A stretch of 25,561 bases of DNA, from positions 1 to 25,561 of the IMG/VR virus record IMGVR_UViG_3300025141_012149. One strand, written 5' to 3'. Shown one piece after another: positions 22,277 to 25,561 of the stretch. This stretch comes from a virus. The position numbers and the translations under genes are program-made. The first letter of the stretch is position 1; the number at the start of each line of letters is the position of its first letter. The notes below the pieces were generated by a model. That model did no database searches and had not been told where the DNA came from. It worked only from the letters and a program-made list of their open reading frames with translations.

Positions 22277-22588
22277 ATGCCAGATGATACATTTGCACTA
22301 TCAGAATTTCCAAATGAAAGTTTAGATTATGTATTAGGAATGCCTCTTGCAGTTAAACGAGAATATTTTCATAAACTTATAGAAAGTTTTTATCCAAAAA
22401 CTTTAAAAACAGGATCAGAATACGAAAACTTACTTGAAAGTTATATATCAAGTTTTTATACTGAAAAACTTTATAGATCAAATAGATTTTTTAATGAAAA
22501 ATTTACGATAATATATACTCATACAGGAATAATTAGGAATATAGTAAATGACTTATACTTTACAGATGACGAGCTGATCACACATTAA
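22277..22588 (+). CDS. Small acidic hypothetical protein just after a terminator
   Basis: A 103-residue protein from ATG 22277; the frame is open back to a TTG at 22253 inside the terminator loop, which is not a credible start. There is no Shine-Dalgarno ahead of the ATG and no promoter between it and the terminator, so expression would need readthrough or an unrecognised start. The protein is acidic with aromatic-rich helices (LPLAVKREYFHKLIESFY-like region near 28-43 and LLESYISSFYTEKLY near 52-66). Amino-acid composition looks protein-like and the next gene has its own promoter. No family is recognised; it could be a small phage regulator. Real coding status is moderately supported. Confidence 0.55.
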   Translation: MPDDTFALSEFPNESLDYVLGMPLAVKREYFHKLIESFYPKTLKTGSEYENLLESYISSFYTEKLYRSNRFFNEKFTIIYTHTGIIRNIVNDLYFTDDELITH

Positions 22589-22598
22589 TAATCTTAAC

Positions 22599-22627
22599 TT
22601 GCATACCGGTCTTTTATTTGTTATACT
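22599..22627 (+). promoter_or_regulatory. Promoter for the HTH-protein/helicase operon
   Basis: TTGCAT (22599-22604) and TATACT (22622-22627), spaced by 17 bases, lie in the 70-base gap before the ATG at 22659. A AAGG sequence (22646-22649) upstream of that ATG can serve as ribosome-binding site. This would express the HTH protein, helicase and following genes. Confidence 0.75.
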
Positions 22628-22658
22628 TAAAAAGTTGAATAAATAAGGTAAATATGTA

Positions 22659-23435
22659 ATGGTAAAGAAAATTTCTACTATTCCCGAATCAAAAATTCGT
22701 CAAGCTATTTGGATGCTGAAAAAAGGCAAAACCAAAAAACTTATCTGTGAGCATCTTGGTATTAGTTATAGTCCTAAAAGACTAGATGCTGTTATTGATG
22801 ATTTTCATAAACGAATTGAACGTGAAAAAGAACTTAAAGCAAAAGCACGATTTAAAAAATTCTCTGAAACAGAAAAGAAATCTATGACAGATGACTATCT
22901 TAATGGAGATGGGCTTACTGTTATTGCACAAAGAAATTTTATATCACCACAAAGAGTTAAAAAGTTTTTAATGGAATTAAATGTCCCATTAAGAGGTCGT
23001 GGCAAAAAGTCAAAAGCTAAAGTTGATCATATTGTTCAAGATTTAGAAGTAAAATTTAAAGTAGGTGATAAGGTACTAATCGCTAAAAATAGTCAATTTG
23101 CTAATGTAAAAGAAGTATTTGATGAAGATTGGGTTGAAGAACATCGTAACCCTACTCGTCGTCGATATGTAGAATTACACGCAATAAAAGCAGCACGTAA
23201 AAAGTATGGAGAAGATTACGAAGGTAAAGAAGATATACATTGGCAAATTTATTGGCAATATGAAAACGGTATTGAATGGAAAGAATCATCAATAAAATAT
23301 CGTATTCATCAAATTGAATCAATACTTGAAGAGACAGGAAGAGAATCTTATAGGTTATTTACAGAAGGCGATAACGGACGATTTTTAGAGGAACATAGAA
23401 ACAACTTATACCCAGTGATGGCAGATGGCAATTGA
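22659..23435 (+). CDS. Phage HTH-containing DNA-binding protein upstream of the helicase
   Basis: A 258-residue basic protein. The first ~125 residues hold two helix-turn-helix-like segments: IRQAIWMLKKGKTKKLICEH (from about 13) with LGISYSPKRLDAVI, and MTDDYLNGDGLTVIAQRNF (from about 77) with SPQRVKKFLMELNVPLRG. A charged linker (RGRGKKSKAKVDH) leads to a C-terminal part starting KFKVGDKVLIAKNS, which looks like a small SH3/KOW-like barrel, then aromatic-rich helices. It overlaps the helicase gene by 11 bases, so a helicase-loading or replication-initiation role is possible, but no loader family is recognised. Confidence 0.75.
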   Translation: MVKKISTIPESKIRQAIWMLKKGKTKKLICEHLGISYSPKRLDAVIDDFHKRIEREKELKAKARFKKFSETEKKSMTDDYLNGDGLTVIAQRNFISPQRVKKFLMELNVPLRGRGKKSKAKVDHIVQDLEVKFKVGDKVLIAKNSQFANVKEVFDEDWVEEHRNPTRRRYVELHAIKAARKKYGEDYEGKEDIHWQIYWQYENGIEWKESSIKYRIHQIESILEETGRESYRLFTEGDNGRFLEEHRNNLYPVMADGN

Positions 23436-24816
23436 TTTACAAAAACTAACTTTGCGTCGTTTATTAGATACGCAAAGCAATGATTTATATTCTAAATTAC
23501 TTAATCAATACTTTACAGGTATTAATCAAGTTCTTTTTAATAAAATAAAAAGTTTTTATAAAGCACATATGCGTCTACCTTCTACAGACGAAATAATAGC
23601 TCTTAGAAAAGATATAGGATTACAAGAACATATAGAAAATCAAATTGTAAGCGATGAAAATAATAACGATACTATAGCTGATGAATTTCTTATAGCACAA
23701 TTACAAGATTTTTATATTCGAGATGAAACTATTTTCTTTTTAGATAAGTTTATAGATAATCTTGATGATTATGAAAAAATAGAAATTGTAGATCAATTTC
23801 AAAATCATTTATTAAGACTTAATCAAGCTATTCCACATGATGATGAATTATATGATGTTGCTGAATTAGAATTTTTTCCATCAGAAGATGATTTTAAAAT
23901 TTATCCAAGCGGATTAAGTGCTGAATTTGATAATGTTAATGGTGGTTTTGCCACACAAGAATTAGTTTTATTAGGAGGAAGACGTGGTTCAGGCAAGTCT
24001 ATAATTTCTCTTAACCTTGCTTTAAATAGATTTTTTCAAGGTAATACTGTAGCATTTTTTACAATCGAAATGCGATATAAAGAAGTTTATGATCGTGTTC
24101 TTAGTATTATTTCTGGGGTTCCTTTTCTTGATATATTTCGTAATCAACTAAACAGTAATCAAAAAATTCAAATGGCTAAAGCTAAAATACAAACTTTTTA
24201 TAAACCTAATGATATTTTAGAAAATATGTTAGGAGAATTAGAACAAAAGAAAAATTTTAAAAAGTTTGAACAACGTATTAAAATAGAAAAACCTGAATTT
24301 AAGGATAATCGTCTTTTTATGATTGATGATGAATCTCTTACAATTAATAGAATAGATCATTATTGTAATATGTTTACATCTAAATATCCTAAATTTAATA
24401 TGGGAGTTGTAGATTATATTAATATTGTTAAACATGATGATCAAAAAGATTGGAAAACACAAATTATAATTGCAGAAGCATTAAAAGGAATGAGTAGAAA
24501 ATATGATCTTACATTAGTATCTCCATATCAAATTGATGCAACAGGAGAAGCAAGATTCTCCAAAGGTATCTTAGATGCTGCTGATAGAAGTTTTAATTTC
24601 TTTCCCCCTCCTGAAGGAGATAACAGAGAGCTTGAAAATAAAATTACTATTCATACAACTAAAATGCGTAATGGTAAACATATGAGTTTCGATGTATTTA
24701 TGGATTGGAGTTGTGTAAAAATTGATCCAACTCAATCAGCTTTAATTAATGAGAAACCCCATAGTGCTGTTAAATTCGGTACAGATAATGAAAATGAAAA
24801 ATCAAGAGATGTATGA
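23425..24816 (+). CDS. DnaB-like replicative helicase (T4 gp41-like)
   Basis: A 463-residue replicative helicase of the DnaB/gp41 RecA-fold family. Walker A is GGRRGSGKS (184-192, K191), the catalytic-type glutamate strand is FFTIEM (211-216), and Walker B is NMGVVDYINI (325-334, D330). LTLVSPYQIDATGEARFSKG (362-381) matches the sensor region seen in T4-type helicases, where the usual LSQLNR becomes SPYQID. The N-terminal ~140 residues are helical, like the DnaB N-domain. It unwinds duplex DNA at the phage fork. Overlaps the HTH gene by 11 bases. T4 gp41 has a similar length (475). Assignment is strong. Confidence 0.93.
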   Translation: MAIDLQKLTLRRLLDTQSNDLYSKLLNQYFTGINQVLFNKIKSFYKAHMRLPSTDEIIALRKDIGLQEHIENQIVSDENNNDTIADEFLIAQLQDFYIRDETIFFLDKFIDNLDDYEKIEIVDQFQNHLLRLNQAIPHDDELYDVAELEFFPSEDDFKIYPSGLSAEFDNVNGGFATQELVLLGGRRGSGKSIISLNLALNRFFQGNTVAFFTIEMRYKEVYDRVLSIISGVPFLDIFRNQLNSNQKIQMAKAKIQTFYKPNDILENMLGELEQKKNFKKFEQRIKIEKPEFKDNRLFMIDDESLTINRIDHYCNMFTSKYPKFNMGVVDYINIVKHDDQKDWKTQIIIAEALKGMSRKYDLTLVSPYQIDATGEARFSKGILDAADRSFNFFPPPEGDNRELENKITIHTTKMRNGKHMSFDVFMDWSCVKIDPTQSALINEKPHSAVKFGTDNENEKSRDV

Positions 24817-25024
24817 TAAAGAAAGAATAAATCAAATTTTAACAGAAATGCAAGAAGCATTAGTAATTGCTGATAATTTTTCTGAACCCCTTAGTTCTCG
24901 ACAAGCTATAAAAGAATATAAAAAAATATGGACATTATTTAGAAAAACTAGCGCAAACTTACTTGGATTAACAAATTTTTTATTGGATAATTCAGAAGAA
25001 AAAGAAAGATCGAGAGATGTATAA
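24788..25024 (+). CDS. Small helical hypothetical protein after the helicase
   Basis: About 78 residues; the start is uncertain because ATGs at 24749, 24788, 24794 and 24809 are all in frame and none has a strong ribosome-binding site. The overlap with the helicase stop is 29 bases for the chosen start. The protein is helical (RINQILTEMQEALVIADNF, then IKEYKKIWTLFRKTSANLL). Its last residues (ERSRDV) echo the helicase's last residues (EKSRDV), because a 19-base stretch is nearly duplicated at both gene ends. No family is recognised; a helicase-associated factor is possible from position only. Confidence 0.6.
   Translation: MKMKNQEMYDKERINQILTEMQEALVIADNFSEPLSSRQAIKEYKKIWTLFRKTSANLLGLTNFLLDNSEEKERSRDV
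24796..24814 (+). repeat. Gene-end repeat, copy 1 (helicase end)
   Basis: A 19-base segment matching 25004-25022 at 17 positions. It encodes the terminal EKSRDV of the helicase, in frame with the copy in the next gene. Confidence 0.8.
25004..25022 (+). repeat. Gene-end repeat, copy 2 (end of the small protein gene)
   Basis: Partner of 24796-24814; it encodes ERSRDV and contains the GAGAG (25012-25016) that probably serves as ribosome-binding site for the FecR-like gene starting at 25027. Confidence 0.8.
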
Positions 25025-25026
25025 AT

Positions 25027-25561
25027 ATGAAGTTAAAACGTATCATTCAGGCAATAACTCATGGACTAATGTTATTCGCTGCAACAAGAGCATTTGCAGG
25101 GGAAACTGACGCAATAGGTCGAGTCGATACGATAGAAGGTGCTGTATACGTTATTCGGGACGGTGAAAAGATTGTTCTTAGTAAGGATGATCCTATCTTA
25201 CAAGGTGATACAATTCTTACTGGTGAAGATGGTTCCATAGGTATTACATTCATTGATGAAACAGTATTCTCTCTTGGTGAAGATGGTGAGATGACCATTG
25301 ATGAAATGGTCTATAATCCAGATGGACAAGAAGGTACATTTGCCGCCAATATGGTTAGTGGTGTATTCTCATTCATATCTGGTGAAATTGCAAAAACTGA
25401 TCCCGAAGGAATGTTAGTTAAAACACCAGTAGGGATTATTGGTATACGTGGAACTAAGGTCGCTGGTGTTGCAGCTGCAGAAGGTACAGAAAACAGTATA
25501 TCACTATTACCAGAAATGGGTAGGGACGGTAAACCCATAATCGGTGAACTAGTTATGACCA
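25027..25561 (+). CDS. FecR-domain secreted protein, N-terminal part (cut by right edge)
   Basis: The first 178 residues of a longer protein. Residues 1-24 form a signal peptide: basic start MKLKR, hydrophobic core HGLMLFAATRAFA and likely cleavage after AFA. A FecR-type domain follows (GRVDTIEGAVYVIRDGEK, GDTILTGEDGSIGITFID, FSLGEDGEMTIDEMVY, GVFSFISGEIAKTDPEGM, VKTPVGIIGIRGTKVAG). In bacteria such modules occur in cell-surface or large adhesin-type proteins. A secreted FecR-like protein in a phage helicase operon is unexpected; it may be a virion or cell-surface component. The start has GAGAG 10 bases upstream and a stop-to-ATG gap of 2 bases. Base composition is richer in GC than the genes before it. 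The C-terminus and overall size are unknown. Confidence 0.8.
   Translation, partial: MKLKRIIQAITHGLMLFAATRAFAGETDAIGRVDTIEGAVYVIRDGEKIVLSKDDPILQGDTILTGEDGSIGITFIDETVFSLGEDGEMTIDEMVYNPDGQEGTFAANMVSGVFSFISGEIAKTDPEGMLVKTPVGIIGIRGTKVAGVAAAEGTENSISLLPEMGRDGKPIIGELVMT

Noticed and set aside
25020-25027. TATAAATA, identical to the T4 late promoter core
   Set aside because: Transcription would start inside the FecR-like gene, past its ATG, and such AT strings are expected by chance in this sequence.
25059-25538. Two open frames on the minus strand (79 and 75 aa)
   Set aside because: They lie fully antisense to the FecR-like gene, which has a signal peptide and domain signature; the minus frames are open because of its codon use and have no ribosome-binding sites.

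Overview
The window reads as a contiguous piece of a low-GC, tailed, probably T4-like (myovirus-type) phage genome whose host is most likely an alphaproteobacterium of the marine SAR11/SAR116 kind. The phage call rests on these points: every gene lies on the + strand, genes are packed with ATGA/TAATG junctions, and the gene set includes a T4 gp41-like DnaB helicase, a short NAD-dependent DNA ligase, a DUF3310 protein, a PC4-like ssDNA-binding protein and many small ORFs. The host inference comes mainly from a two-piece, circularly permuted tmRNA of alphaproteobacterial type. Its peptide tag begins ANDN and ends in ALAA. Family calls were made by eye from motifs; no database search was run.

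Layout. (1) 2-1452: the C-terminal end of a radical SAM/SPASM-like protein, an extended-SDR epimerase, and a phage-encoded ribosomal protein bS21 with a long basic tail. (2) 1461-2018: a consensus sigma70-type promoter drives an 83-aa protein and, directly after its stop codon, the permuted tmRNA. With bS21 this makes a compact translation cassette. (3) 2022-16432: a long, tightly coupled surface-glycan island. It holds a 2OG-Fe(II) oxygenase, a ParB-like protein, a WbqC-like protein, a NeuD-like acyltransferase, a five-bladed beta-propeller glycosidase-like protein, a PhyH-like oxygenase, several glycosyltransferases, two methyltransferase-like proteins, a DegT-type aminotransferase, an RmlB-like dehydratase, a further SDR, an A-type Fe-S carrier (IscA/ErpA-like), an aspartyl/asparaginyl hydroxylase-like protein and a large unknown protein. 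(4) 16419-17916: two tandem paralogous microproteins, the PC4-like protein, a SANT/HTH-like protein and a DUF3310 protein with a duplicated 15-residue peptide. (5) 17913-19604: a B12-binding-type radical SAM enzyme. (6) 19613-25024: replication and DNA-binding genes with their own promoters: LigA without zinc-finger cysteines, a four-module HTH-repeat protein (strong promoter, 5' stem-loop, strong terminator), a small acidic protein, an HTH protein, the replicative helicase and a small helical protein. (7) 25027 to the right edge: the start of a secreted FecR-domain protein.

How it may work together. The sugar genes could make and transfer an unusual amino-sugar or methylated glycan, modifying either virions or the infected cell surface. 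The Fe-S carrier could supply the two radical SAM enzymes. bS21 and tmRNA would act on host ribosomes: one at initiation, the other in rescue and tagging of stalled products. The complete phage-borne permuted tmRNA beside bS21 is the most striking item in the window. No tRNA, CRISPR array, insertion sequence or integrase was seen, and no gene-free stretch exceeds about 150 bases.
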